This document shows, in pieces, positions 35,510-43,980 of a stretch of 64,000 nt of DNA. The position numbers and the translations under genes were made by a program. The stretch comes from Isosphaera sp. (lineage in GTDB: Bacteria; Planctomycetota; Planctomycetia; Gemmatales; Gemmataceae), in the NCBI GenBank assembly GCA_013822345.1, contig PNKH01000029.1, forward strand, positions 1 to 64,000, read 5' to 3'. The notes under the pieces were generated by a model, which had not been told where the DNA came from, searched no databases, and saw only the letters and a program-made list of their open reading frames with translations. Numbering within the stretch: position 1 is the stretch's first letter; the number at the start of each line of letters is the position of its first letter.

Positions 35510-36970
35510 CTTCATCCGCACGCGGTCCGCCAGCAGGGCCACGGCCACCGTCGTCCCGGCCCCGACCGGGGCGTACCACGGCCAGGCGAGCAGCGGCGGC
35601 CCGAACACCGACGGGAGCCACACGGCGGTCACCGCCAGGAACCCGCACACCATCCCGGCCAGCGCCGCCCACGACCGCACCGGCCGCCGCATGCTCCCGA
35701 GGAGGAACAGGCCGAGCAGCAGCCCGGTCGTGAACCCGGCGACCGCCAAGACCTGCTCGACGACGCTCTTCTCCCCGCCGAACCGGTAGGCCGCGTAGGC
35801 GACGCCCATCTGGGCCACGCCCCACCCGGCGGTCGCCACTCGCGACAGCAGGACGTACCACCGCTCCGGGTGGTGCGGCCGGAGCGGGCGGTAGAAGTCG
35901 GTGACCAGGGCGTTCGCCGAGCTGTTCAGCGACGAGGACAGCGTCGACATGGCCGCCGCCAGCACCGCCGCCACCAGCACCCCGACCACCCCGGTCGGCA
36001 GCCGGGTGACGATGAACAGCCCGAACACCTCGTCGTTCCGCTTCCCCGCCGCCTCCGGGAACAGGCCGGCCTGGAACAGCAAGAACATCCCCACCCCGAC
36101 GGCGAGGAACAGCAGGAACTGGACCAGCACGGTGAACCCGCTCATGACCAGCGCCAGCCGGGCCTGACCGAGCGACCGGGCACACAGGTACCGCTGGACC
36201 ATCAGCTGGTCGGCCCCGTGGCTGGCCATCGAGAACACCGCCCCGCCGACCACCCCGGCCCACAGGTTGAAGGCGTTCGCCGGGTCGAAGGCGGTGTCGA
36301 AGAGTCGAAACTTCCCCTCCGCGGCGCCGGCGGTGACGAACTGTTGCCACCCGCCCGGCAGCAGGAGAAGGACGTACACCCCCGCCAGCACCGCCCCGGC
36401 GATCTTGATCACGAACTGGATCAGGTCGGTCCAGATGACCGCCTTCATCCCGCCCAGGTACGTGTAGACGATGGTCACGAGGCCGACGACGAGGATGGCC
36501 GACTCGACCCCGCCGAGGACGAACTGGAGGAGGAGGGCGGTGAGGAAGATGCGGAGCCCGTCGGCGACGGTGCGGGTGGCGAGGAATAGCCCGCTGGCGA
36601 CCCGCTGGACGGTCGGGTCGAACCGCTCCCGGAGGACCTGGTAGGCGCTGAACAGGTCGCCCCGCATGTACTGCGGCAGCAGCAGCCAGGCGACCAGGCA
36701 CCGGCCGGCAACGTACCCGAGGGCGAGCTGGAGGAACCCGAGGTTCCCGCCGTTCGGGTTGTACGCGAGGCCGGGGACGCTGAGGAAGGTGACGGCGCTG
36801 GTCTCGGTCGCGACGATCGAGACGAGGACCAGGAACCAGCCGACGTTCCGCCCGCCGACGAAGTAGGTGCGGAGGTCCTTCTGGGCGCGGGCGAACCACA
36901 CCCCGAGGAGGGTCATCCCGAGGACGTACCCGGCGACGATCGCGAGGTCGAGGTCGGAGAGGCGCTGCAT
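35507..36970 (-). CDS. Sodium:solute symporter family permease
   Basis: A 487-residue inner-membrane transporter of the SSS family with about 13 hydrophobic segments, starting LDLAIVAGYVLGMTLLGVWFA. Family marks are TYFVGGRNVGWF, SIVATETSAVTFLSVPG, YTYLGGMKAVIWTDLIQF and STLSSSLNSSANALVTDFYRP. It should bring in a sugar or related solute with Na+. The gene lies upstream of the MurQ-kinase fusion and the glycosidase on the same strand, which suggests uptake of an amino sugar or cell-wall fragment. The direct substrate is unproven. Confidence 0.9.
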   Translation of the reverse strand: MQRLSDLDLAIVAGYVLGMTLLGVWFARAQKDLRTYFVGGRNVGWFLVLVSIVATETSAVTFLSVPGLAYNPNGGNLGFLQLALGYVAGRCLVAWLLLPQYMRGDLFSAYQVLRERFDPTVQRVASGLFLATRTVADGLRIFLTALLLQFVLGGVESAILVVGLVTIVYTYLGGMKAVIWTDLIQFVIKIAGAVLAGVYVLLLLPGGWQQFVTAGAAEGKFRLFDTAFDPANAFNLWAGVVGGAVFSMASHGADQLMVQRYLCARSLGQARLALVMSGFTVLVQFLLFLAVGVGMFLLFQAGLFPEAAGKRNDEVFGLFIVTRLPTGVVGVLVAAVLAAAMSTLSSSLNSSANALVTDFYRPLRPHHPERWYVLLSRVATAGWGVAQMGVAYAAYRFGGEKSVVEQVLAVAGFTTGLLLGLFLLGSMRRPVRSWAALAGMVCGFLAVTAVWLPSVFGPPLLAWPWYAPVGAGTTVAVALLADRVRMK

Positions 36971-37014
36971 CGTGGCCCACTGTATGGGCCGCGCCCGGGG
37001 CCGCCAACAGAGTT

Positions 37015-37088
37015 TAGCCGCGACGCGGAGTCCGCGGAGCGGAGCGCGGGCGGCTCCGCCGCGCTCCGCGGACTCCGCGTCGCGGCTA
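37015..37088. repeat. 27-bp perfect inverted repeat
   Basis: Arms 37015-37041 and 37062-37088 are perfect complements, with a 20-base centre that partly pairs. It sits between the symporter start and the tryptophan-rich prepilin gene stop. Confidence 0.86.
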
Positions 37089-37102
37089 CACGGGGGGGTC
37101 CG

Positions 37103-38425
37103 TTACCAGTCCCCGACCGGCTGGCCGTCCCGCGGCTTCAGCAGCCGGGCCCACGTCTGGGCCGACACCCCGGCGGCGATCGACCGGACGCTCCCGTCGG
37201 CCAGGCTGACGTTCATCACGCTGTGCCCGGCCTGGGCCGCCCAGTTGTTGCAGCAGTCCTCCCCGATCGGGCAGTCCTGCACCGACAGCGTCTTCGGCTT
37301 GATCTGGAACATGATGGTGTTCGGCATTCCGTTCGGGAAGTGGACGTTCTTGTCCCCCTGCCCGTAATCCACGGACGCGTGGTGCAGCGCCCAGGTCAGA
37401 CCGAACCCGTGGTAGTCCCAGGCGTTCAGGGCCAGCCGCCCCTTCCCGTCGCACCACGAGTACCCCTCGCCGAGAAGGATCGTGTTCGCCTGGCCGTCGG
37501 TGATGTTCTTGAACCGCTGGAACTGGGCCGTGTACCCGCGGTTCGGGTCGTCCCCGGCCAGGGCGTGCCAGTTCGCCATGTAGTTGGTGCTCCCCCACCC
37601 GCCGTTCTGGTGGGTCAGGTACACCTTCCCCCGGCCGGCGTCCGGGTAAGACCCGGGGCTCGGGTCGGACGGGCACTGCAGCAGCGGGAAGGTGGTGTCG
37701 TTGGCCCCCGGCATGAAGATCCCGCCGGGGTTGTCGACGTGGGTGGTGCGGGTCCGCTGGACGGCGACGTGGTGCCCGGTCGCCGGGTGATAGACGCCGC
37801 CGTTCTTCTGCCAGTGCCCGACCTGCGGGTGGTACGTCCCGCCGTGGCTCACCCAGTGCCCGGTGGCCGGCACCCACACCTGCTCCCAGTGGGTGTGCCC
37901 GTTGTACCCGCCGATCCGCCACTCGAAGTGGCCCGGGGTGTCCTCCACCCACTCGTCCGGCGTCCCCTCCCAGTACGCCGGCTTGTCCACCACGTAGCTG
38001 TCCGGCGGCCCCTCCCAGTACCCCGGCTTGTCCTGCACCCACTGGTACTCGGTGTACGTCTCGGTCACGTCGTACCCGTCCCAGTTCGACCCGGTCCGGC
38101 GGATGTTCTCCATGAGCTGGTCGTAGAACGGCTGCTGCTCGACGTACGGCAGCAGGTGGACGAACCAGCACCCCTTGACCGACGGGCTGTCCGGCTTCGG
38201 GTACGCGTCCCAGTACGGGGGGAGCGAGCCGTTGGCCTCGTGGAAGTGCTGGAAGGCGATGGCCAGCTGCCGCATGTTGTTCGCGCACTTCGCCCGGGCG
38301 GCGGCCTCCCGCACCTTCTGCACCGCCGGCAGCAGGAGCAGCAGGATGATGGCGATGATGGCGAGGCTGACGAGCAGCTCGACGAGGTTGAACCCCCGCC
38401 GGGGGGCGCGTGCGGTCGGCGTCAT
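37103..38425 (-). CDS. DUF1559-like prepilin with tryptophan/histidine-rich insert
   Basis: A 440-residue prepilin-like protein. The anchor is GFNLVELLVSLAIIAIILLLLLPAVQ (in two parts: GFNLVELLVSLAII, then AIILLLLLPAVQ); a DUF1559-type continuation REAAARAKCANNMRQLAIAFQ follows. Between about residues 118 and 235 (roughly 37721-38074) there is an unusual Trp/His/Tyr/Pro-rich stretch with repeated W-containing units (KPGYWEGPPD, KPAYWEGTPDEW, TGHWVSHGGTYHP, VGHWQKNGGVYHP). It resembles WXXGXW-type repeats. The ATG is chosen from AAGGAG 5 bases upstream. The C-terminal DGSVRSIAAG is the usual family end. Confidence 0.86.
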   Translation of the reverse strand: MTPTARAPRRGFNLVELLVSLAIIAIILLLLLPAVQKVREAAARAKCANNMRQLAIAFQHFHEANGSLPPYWDAYPKPDSPSVKGCWFVHLLPYVEQQPFYDQLMENIRRTGSNWDGYDVTETYTEYQWVQDKPGYWEGPPDSYVVDKPAYWEGTPDEWVEDTPGHFEWRIGGYNGHTHWEQVWVPATGHWVSHGGTYHPQVGHWQKNGGVYHPATGHHVAVQRTRTTHVDNPGGIFMPGANDTTFPLLQCPSDPSPGSYPDAGRGKVYLTHQNGGWGSTNYMANWHALAGDDPNRGYTAQFQRFKNITDGQANTILLGEGYSWCDGKGRLALNAWDYHGFGLTWALHHASVDYGQGDKNVHFPNGMPNTIMFQIKPKTLSVQDCPIGEDCCNNWAAQAGHSVMNVSLADGSVRSIAAGVSAQTWARLLKPRDGQPVGDW

Positions 38426-38641
38426 GGGCGGCTCCTTGCGGGCCCGGGGCGGCGAGTCTCGCCCCGGGCGGGTTCGGGCGGCGCGGGGCCGGAATAATCG
38501 GGAGAGGTACGGCCGCCGGAAAGGGGGGCGGGCGGCACGCCGAACCGTAGTGCGCGGCCGGGCGCCGGGCAACCGGCCGGGCCGGCGTTTTCCGTTCTAC
38601 GCTCGACTGCCGACTCTCACGCCCCGACGGGAGGACCCGCC

Positions 38642-39919
38642 GTGCCCGCCCCCGCCACCGCCGACGACTTCCTGTCCGTGGTCGAGAAGAGCGGGCTGCT
38701 CGAGCCGGACGAGCTGGACGTGTACCGGCTGCGGGCGGCCGCCGACCCGTCGCCCCCGGCCGCCCTGGCCGACTGGATGCGGGCGGACAACGCCCTGACC
38801 GCGTTCCAGGCCGGGATGCTGTTGGAGGGGAAGTCCCGGCCGTTCTTCGTCGGGGCGTACAAGGTGCTGGCCCGGATCGGGCACGGGAGCATGGGCCAGG
38901 TGTACCTGTGCGAGCACCTGGACATGCGGCGGAAGGTAGCGATCAAGGTCCTCCAGGCCCGGCGGGCGCGGGACGAGGTGGCCCTCCAGCGGTTCGACCG
39001 GGAGGCCCGGGCGGCCGCCGCCCTCGACCACCCGAACGTGGTCCACGCCCTGGATGTCGGGTGCGAGGGGGACCTCCACTACCTCGTGATGGAGCACGTC
39101 GACGGGCGGAGCCTGAAGGCCGTCGTGATGGAGGACGGGCCGCTCCCCCCGCGGCGGGCGGCCGACCACCTGCGGCAGGCGGCCGCCGGGCTGGCCCACG
39201 CCCACGCCGCCGGGCTGATCCACCGGGACGTGAAGCCGTCGAACCTGATGGTCGACCGGAACGGGCAGGTGAAGCTGCTCGACCTCGGGCTGGCCCGGTT
39301 CGCCGACGGGGACGAGGAGCTGACCCGCGGGGTGCTCCTCGGCAGCGCCGCGTACATGGCTCCCGAACAGGCCCTGGACAGCCATGCGGTCGACGCCCGG
39401 GCCGACCTCTACGCCCTCGGGGCGACGTTCTACCTGGCCGCCACCGGCCGGGCCCCGACCCCGGGGGCCGGGGTCCCCGCCGACACCAAGCCGCCGAAGG
39501 GGGCCGACCCGGCCGACTTCGCCCGGCTGCTGGCGGTCCTGCGGAAGATGGCCGACCCGGACCGGGAGAAGCGGTACCAGACGGCGGCCGAGGTGGTGGC
39601 CGAGCTGACCGCCTGGGTGCCGCCGGTCGCCGCGGCCGCCCCGACCCCGCCCCCGGCGGCGGAGACGGACTCGGACCCGCTGCTGGACCTGGACGAGGAC
39701 TTCACCGCCGCGGCGCGGGCGGCCTCCCGCCGGCGGGAGGCGGAGCGCGGGAAGCCCGCCCCGCCGCGGCGCGGGCGGTGGCGGTGGCCGGCGGCGGTCG
39801 GGGCCGGGCTGGCGGTCGCCGCCGTGCTTGCCGTCGTCGCCCGGGGGAACCGGCCCGAGGAGGCCAAGACCTCGCCGCCGAAGCTGGCCCCGCGCCAGAT
39901 CAGCCCGAACTCGCCGTAG
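38642..39919 (+). CDS. Ser/Thr protein kinase with C-terminal membrane anchor
   Basis: A 425-residue protein kinase, probably membrane-anchored with its catalytic domain in the cytoplasm. A 75-residue N-terminal helical region (residues 1-72) precedes the kinase: Gly-rich loop IGHGSMGQVYL, VAIKVL lysine, HRDVKPSNLM catalytic loop, DLGLARF in place of DFG, and AAYMAPEQALD. The C-terminal 120 residues are Ala/Pro-rich, then WPAAVGAGLAVAAVLAVVA crosses the membrane, leaving a short Pro-rich tail. The start is a GTG. The last codon's TAG lies in an inverted repeat. Its substrate is unknown; a divergent prepilin gene is 216 bases away. Confidence 0.9.
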   Translation: MPAPATADDFLSVVEKSGLLEPDELDVYRLRAAADPSPPAALADWMRADNALTAFQAGMLLEGKSRPFFVGAYKVLARIGHGSMGQVYLCEHLDMRRKVAIKVLQARRARDEVALQRFDREARAAAALDHPNVVHALDVGCEGDLHYLVMEHVDGRSLKAVVMEDGPLPPRRAADHLRQAAAGLAHAHAAGLIHRDVKPSNLMVDRNGQVKLLDLGLARFADGDEELTRGVLLGSAAYMAPEQALDSHAVDARADLYALGATFYLAATGRAPTPGAGVPADTKPPKGADPADFARLLAVLRKMADPDREKRYQTAAEVVAELTAWVPPVAAAAPTPPPAAETDSDPLLDLDEDFTAAARAASRRREAERGKPAPPRRGRWRWPAAVGAGLAVAAVLAVVARGNRPEEAKTSPPKLAPRQISPNSP

Positions 39920-40023
39920 GGTGGGCCGGACCGCGGCGCTTCGCCGCGGTCCGGCCCACGCGGGTGACGTGGACGTGGCGCGTGGGCCTCCCCGGGCGAA
40001 GCACCCGGGTCCGGCCCACCCTA
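39917..40023. repeat. Composite inverted repeat supplying kinase stop codon
   Basis: Outer arms TAGGGTGGG (39917-39925) and 40015-40023 enclose an 18-bp hairpin (39921-39938 with 39942-39959) and an imperfect second hairpin. The first three bases of the element are the TAG stop of the kinase. The structure is like the one at 35414-35509. Confidence 0.85.
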
Positions 40024-40043
40024 CCAGCACCGCGGAAACGAAC

Positions 40044-40069
40044 CCGCGGCCCGGAACACCGGGCCGCGG
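40044..40069. terminator. 11-bp hairpin between convergent genes
   Basis: Perfect stem (arms 40044-40054 and 40059-40069) with loop AACA. It sits between the kinase (+) and DUF892 (-) stop codons and could terminate both; no T-tract on either side. Confidence 0.5.
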
Positions 40070-40108
40070 CATGCGGTCGTCACGGACAGGCGCGAGGGGG
40101 CCCTCTCG

Positions 40109-40600
40109 TCACTTGTCGGCCTTCCGGTTGATCCCGCGCTCGGCGAGCCGGGTGAGCCGCTCGTCGGTCCGCTTCTCCTCGTCGAGCGTCTGGTGGAGGA
40201 CGGAGGCGGCCTGCTGGTGGCCGAGCTGCCGGGCGAAGGTGCACAGGGTGCCGTACAGGGCGATCTCGTAGTGCTCGGCCTTCTGGGCGGCGGCGATCAG
40301 CCCGGCGTCGAGGGCGTCCGGGTCGAGGCCGAGGTCCATCACCTCCTCGCCCTCGGACACCAGCCCCTCCATCGCCTCGCAGGTGTTCGCCCCGGGGTCG
40401 CACCCGACCTGGGCGCACACCTGCTCGAGCCGGGCGAGCTGGCTCTTCGTCTCCGCCAGGTGCTGTTCGAACGCCGCCCGGAGGTCCGCCGCGGTGGCCG
40501 CCTTCGCCATCTTCGGCAGCGCCTTGGTGAGCTGCGTCTCGGCGCTGTACGCGTCCTGCAGCTGGTCGTGGAACAGGTCGGTCAGGGTCTTCGAGGCCAT
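40109..40600 (-). CDS. YciE/YciF-type DUF892 protein
   Basis: A 163-residue four-helix ferritin-like protein of the DUF892/YciE family, linked with general stress and oxidative conditions in other bacteria. It begins TLTDLFHDQLQDAYSAETQL; EHLAETKSQLARLEQV and AEHYEIALYGTL carry the conserved metal-ligand-like Glu and His residues. The last gene of a minus-strand group with a small unknown and a DUF4142 protein; there are 34 bases to the upstream gene. The exact reaction is not established. Confidence 0.9.
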   Translation of the reverse strand: MASKTLTDLFHDQLQDAYSAETQLTKALPKMAKAATAADLRAAFEQHLAETKSQLARLEQVCAQVGCDPGANTCEAMEGLVSEGEEVMDLGLDPDALDAGLIAAAQKAEHYEIALYGTLCTFARQLGHQQAASVLHQTLDEEKRTDERLTRLAERGINRKADK

Positions 40601-40634
40601 CGCTCGGCTCTCCGGTTCGGGTGGAACGATCGGG

Positions 40635-40886
40635 TCAGGGGGCGTCGTTGTCCGGGGCCAGGCCGGCCGCCCGGTCGGCGTCGGCCTTGGCCCGGCGGGC
40701 GTCGGACGACTCGTCCTCGTACGGGGAGTTGTCGACCCCGCCGGCCGCCCCGTCGGCCCCGCGCGGCTGGGGCCCGGTGGGGGCGGCCGGCGGGTCGCGC
40801 GGGTCGACCTTCGGGTCGCGCTTCTCGACGCCGGTGCGGTCGGGGTCCATCGTCGGGGTCTCCGGGCGGCGGTCGGGGCCGGTCAC
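40635..40886 (-). CDS. Small hydrophilic hypothetical protein
   Basis: An 83-residue protein that is almost all polar and proline-rich (DPDRTGVEKRDPKVDPRDPP), likely unstructured. The GTG start overlaps the DUF4142 stop as GTGA, and it lies between two stress-type genes on the same strand, which supports it being real. No family recognised. Confidence 0.55.
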   Translation of the reverse strand: MTGPDRRPETPTMDPDRTGVEKRDPKVDPRDPPAAPTGPQPRGADGAAGGVDNSPYEDESSDARRAKADADRAAGLAPDNDAP

Positions 40887-41401
40887 TCGCCGGCGCCCTG
40901 CATCTTCTTGAGCATCTCCAGGTGACCCTTGACGACCGGGAGCGTCTTGGCCGCGAACGCCTTCAGCTCCGCGTTCTTCAGCCCCTTGGAGGCCCGCTCG
41001 AACAGGTCGGCCGACTCCTGGTGGCTCTTCAGCTGGTCGGCCAGGTAGCGGCGGTCGAACTCGTCACCCTTGGCCTCCCGGAGGGCGTCGACCGCCTTCT
41101 GGTCCTTCTCCATCATCTTGTCGGGGATGGTCAGCCCGGCCGCCTTGGCCGCGGCCTTCAGCTCCTCGTTCGCCTTGGTGTGGTCGTCGACCATCTTCTG
41201 GGCGAACTTCTTCACCGGCTCGGCCTTGGCCTGGGCCAGGGCCACCTTGCCGGCCTCGACCTCGTGCATCCCGCCGCTGGCGGCCATCTTCACGAACTCG
41301 GCGTCGTCGAGCGGCCTGGCGTCCGGCTTCGGGGCCTGGGCGGCGACGGCCGCCCCGGCGAGGAAGGCGAGCAGGGCGGACAGGCGGACGGTGCGGGTCA
41401 T
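40883..41401 (-). CDS. DUF4142 exported protein
   Basis: A 172-residue secreted helical protein: signal peptide LSALLAFLAGAAVAAQA, then a ferritin-like DUF4142 domain with FVKMAASGGMHEVEAGKVAL, VKKFAQKMVDDHTKANEEL and HQESADLFERA. The ATG at 41401 is chosen because it starts the signal peptide (a 27-residue upstream extension is arginine-rich). Its neighbours are DUF892 and a small polar protein, often found together in stress-response regions. Function not known. Confidence 0.9.
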   Translation of the reverse strand: MTRTVRLSALLAFLAGAAVAAQAPKPDARPLDDAEFVKMAASGGMHEVEAGKVALAQAKAEPVKKFAQKMVDDHTKANEELKAAAKAAGLTIPDKMMEKDQKAVDALREAKGDEFDRRYLADQLKSHQESADLFERASKGLKNAELKAFAAKTLPVVKGHLEMLKKMQGAGE

Positions 41402-41478
41402 GGGTTGGTACCGGGGTTGTGGGGGTTGGGAACGAGAACCCGGCCGGCGACGGTCGCCGGCCGGGGGTTCGGGTCGGG

Positions 41479-42294
41479 TCATTCCTTGTCGCGCTTCGGA
41501 GCGTCGCCGCCGGCCCGCCTCAGGATGACCGTCATGTACGTCTTGGTGTTCGGCCGCGTGGCGTCATCGCCCGCCGCCCCGCCGGGCTGGCCGCCCGCCG
41601 TCCCGCCCGGCTGCGTGGTGGTGCCGGTCCCGCCCGGCTGGGTCCCGGTGCCGCCGGCCGGCGGGGTGGTCCCGGTGCCGGGCTGGCCGCCGGGGCGCGT
41701 CTCGGGGTCGGCCCCGCCGGGCCGGGTGCCGCCGGCCGAGTCCTCGTGGACGGACAGGGCCAAGTAGTCCTGGGTCAGGATGTACACCCCGGACTTGGTC
41801 CCGTGACTCGTGGCGCCGCCGGCCGTGCCGCCGGGCTGGGTGGCCGACCCGGCGGTCCCGCCCGGCTGGGTCCCGGTCCCCTTCTCCTTCTCGGTGCCGC
41901 CGGCCGGCGGGGTGGTCCCCGTCCCGGGCCTGGTCCCCTTGTCGTCGCCGGAGCCGCCGAACTTCCCGTCCGCCCCCGCCTCGGTCACCCGGACGGTCGA
42001 GTTCGGGCCGAACGATAGCCGCAGGGCCTTCATCTTGCCCGGGGTGGCGCCGGTCGCCCCGCCGGCCCCGGTGAAGGTGACGACGTTGTCCCGCACGGTC
42101 ACCGACAGGTTCTTCGCCTCGGCCACCGGCTGGCCGTTCATCTCGGCGGCCACCACGGTCCAGTTCCCGTCGAACGGGGCGGACGGCGACGCCTTGTCCG
42201 CCCCGCCGGTCGGGCGACCCTGGCCCGGCTGGCCGGTCTGCCGGTCGTCGATCACGAGGAGGGCGAGCAATCCGGACAACAGGAACACGTACAT
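41479..42294 (-). CDS. TIGR03067-like exported protein with Gly/Thr/Pro repeats
   Basis: A 271-residue exported protein. A signal-like N-terminus (MYVFLLSGLLALLVI) is followed by GNWTVVAAEMNGQPVAEA and VRDNVVTFTGAGG, the start of a planctomycete TIGR03067-type beta domain. Two low-complexity blocks of TQPGGT/PPAGGT-type repeats (about residues 130-165 and 210-250) interrupt the domain and separate its last strand YMTVILRR. The repeats are in coding register and probably expanded by slippage. Function unknown. Confidence 0.75.
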   Translation of the reverse strand: MYVFLLSGLLALLVIDDRQTGQPGQGRPTGGADKASPSAPFDGNWTVVAAEMNGQPVAEAKNLSVTVRDNVVTFTGAGGATGATPGKMKALRLSFGPNSTVRVTEAGADGKFGGSGDDKGTRPGTGTTPPAGGTEKEKGTGTQPGGTAGSATQPGGTAGGATSHGTKSGVYILTQDYLALSVHEDSAGGTRPGGADPETRPGGQPGTGTTPPAGGTGTQPGGTGTTTQPGGTAGGQPGGAAGDDATRPNTKTYMTVILRRAGGDAPKRDKE

Positions 42295-42443
42295 CGCGGA
42301 CTCCGGGGCCGAACCGAAGGGGGGTGCCGCCGGTCGTTCGGCCCGGCGCCGGCGGCGGGGCGTTCCGCGCCCGCCGTCACCGAATGCAACGGTGGTGCCC
42401 CGCGCCGGGGGCGGGCTGGCATTGCCGATTCCCCCGACCGGGC

Positions 42444-42476
42444 CCGTCCGCGGCCAGCGCGTCGGGCCGCGGACGG
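42444..42476 (-). terminator. 12-bp perfect hairpin
   Basis: Arms 42444-42455 and 42465-42476 are perfect complements with a 9-base loop, downstream of the minus-strand metallo-hydrolase gene. It probably helps end its transcript; no T-tract is seen. Confidence 0.45.
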
Positions 42477-42568
42477 ACCCCGGCGGGTCGTCCCGAAGTG
42501 ACGGGGAGGCGTGCGCGCGAGAAGTCGGGTGCGCGGCCCGGGGCACCGGCGTTCGTCGGGAAAACGCG

Positions 42569-43492
42569 TCACCCCCGGGCCGGCCGGCCGAGCCAGTACC
42601 CGGCGGCGACGGCCAGGCCGGTGCCGGCGAGCACGGTCGGGAGCGGGGCCGGGGCCGGCGGCGGCACGAAGAACGTCCCGTTCTCGTCCGCCCGGGCCGG
42701 CGACCGGACGTACCGCCCGTCCGACGGCACCGCCGCCCGGCGGAAGTCGGCCGCGAGCCGGGCGAGCTCCTTCCGCATCTCTTCCCCGCGGACGGGCACC
42801 CCGTGCCCGGTCGCCGCCACCTCCGGCCGCAACTGGGCGAGCCGCCGGACCGACCGCTCGGCCTCGTCCCAGTCGGTGGTGAAGTACGCCGGCGGCCCGT
42901 GGATCACGCGCGGCTTGAAGACCGCGGCGACGGCCGACTCCTGCCGGGTGGTGACGAACGCGTCCCCGGCGATCAGCGTCCGGTCGGCGTCGCGGAAGAA
43001 GGAGACGTGCCCGGGGGTGTGGCCGGGGGTGTGGACCGACCGCCACCCCGGCATCGCCGGCACCGCCCCGCCCTCCGGCAGCGGCCGGGCCAGGCCGGAC
43101 AGGTCGATCCCGCGGCGGGAGTAGAGCGGCGACAGGAGGGCCATCAGCCCGCCGCCGACCGACGGGTCCGGCGGCGGGTAGTCGGACCGCCCGGTCAGGT
43201 ACGGGAGTTCGAGCCGGTGGGCGTACACCGGGGCGTCCCACCCCTCGGCCAGCGGCTTCAGCGCCCCGACGTGGTCGAAGTGCCCGTGGGTCAGCACGAC
43301 CGCGGCCGGCCGGGACCCCGGCCCGTACACCGCCGCGGCCGCCGCCCGGATCGCCCCGAGCGAGATCGACAGCCCGGCGTCCACCAGCACCCACCCGCGG
43401 TCCGCGGCCCCGGCCGGGCCGACGAGGTAGGCGTTCACGATCGACAGGCGGACGCGGAACACGCCGCCCGCGACCTGGTCCGGCATCCCCAT
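42569..43492 (-). CDS. Metallo-beta-lactamase-fold hydrolase with membrane tail
   Basis: A 307-residue MBL-fold protein. The metal site is THGHFDHVG (HxHxDH, from about residue 71), followed by HTPGHTPGHVSFF, LIAGDAF and ATGHGVPV. A hydrophobic C-terminal tail (TVLAGTGLAVAAGYWLG) may anchor it in the membrane. The family hydrolyses thioesters, lactones or similar esters; the substrate is unknown. Start: the ATG at 43492 with GGAGG about 9 bases upstream. Confidence 0.87.
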   Translation of the reverse strand: MGMPDQVAGGVFRVRLSIVNAYLVGPAGAADRGWVLVDAGLSISLGAIRAAAAAVYGPGSRPAAVVLTHGHFDHVGALKPLAEGWDAPVYAHRLELPYLTGRSDYPPPDPSVGGGLMALLSPLYSRRGIDLSGLARPLPEGGAVPAMPGWRSVHTPGHTPGHVSFFRDADRTLIAGDAFVTTRQESAVAAVFKPRVIHGPPAYFTTDWDEAERSVRRLAQLRPEVAATGHGVPVRGEEMRKELARLAADFRRAAVPSDGRYVRSPARADENGTFFVPPPAPAPLPTVLAGTGLAVAAGYWLGRPARG

Positions 43493-43607
43493 CGCTGACC
43501 CTCCTCCGGGTGTGATGTCCGGACGGCGGGCCAAGCAACATCGGTGCCGGGCGGCACGGCGGCTGCACGACCCGGCCGGAGGCGGACACGCCGCCGAGGA
43601 GGTTGAC

Positions 43608-43964
43608 ATGGCGAACGAGACCAAGCCGTCGGGGAACGGTGGCGAGTTACGAGGCGGGACCCAGGGCGGGGGCGGACAGGCCCCGCTGACCCAGGTCGGC
43701 ACCCTTCCGGGCGGGAACAACGCCGTCCAGCCGAGCGGCGGGCCGCGGCCGAAGGGGACCAACGGCGACCCGCCGGACCGCGAGGAGGAGGGCGCCCGCC
43801 GGGACGACCTGTACCGCGTGTTCGAGGACGACAGCCGCAAGCCGTCGGCCGCGGCGGCGACCCAGCAGGCCCGGGCCGACGCGAACGTGCCGCCGGACGT
43901 GAGCCGGTCCGGGGTCGACGAAGACAACCCGCGGCAGATCCCGCCCGAGACGCCGACGACGTGA
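43608..43964 (+). CDS. Hydrophilic hypothetical protein
   Basis: A 118-residue polar protein (Gly, Pro, Asp, Arg and Gln rich; GGELRGGTQGGGGQAPL, then DREEEGARRDDLYRVFEDD) with no predicted core, probably disordered. The ATG has GGAGG 6 bases before it. It precedes the C45 acyltransferase by 16 bases. No family recognised. Confidence 0.6.
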   Translation: MANETKPSGNGGELRGGTQGGGGQAPLTQVGTLPGGNNAVQPSGGPRPKGTNGDPPDREEEGARRDDLYRVFEDDSRKPSAAAATQQARADANVPPDVSRSGVDEDNPRQIPPETPTT

Positions 43965-43980
43965 CCCGGCGGAGACCGCG

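Noticed and set aside
38642-39919. DLG in place of DFG as a sign of an inactive kinase
   Set aside because: DLG is common in active planctomycete kinases, and all other motifs (HRDVKPSN, Lys in VAIKVL, APE) are present.
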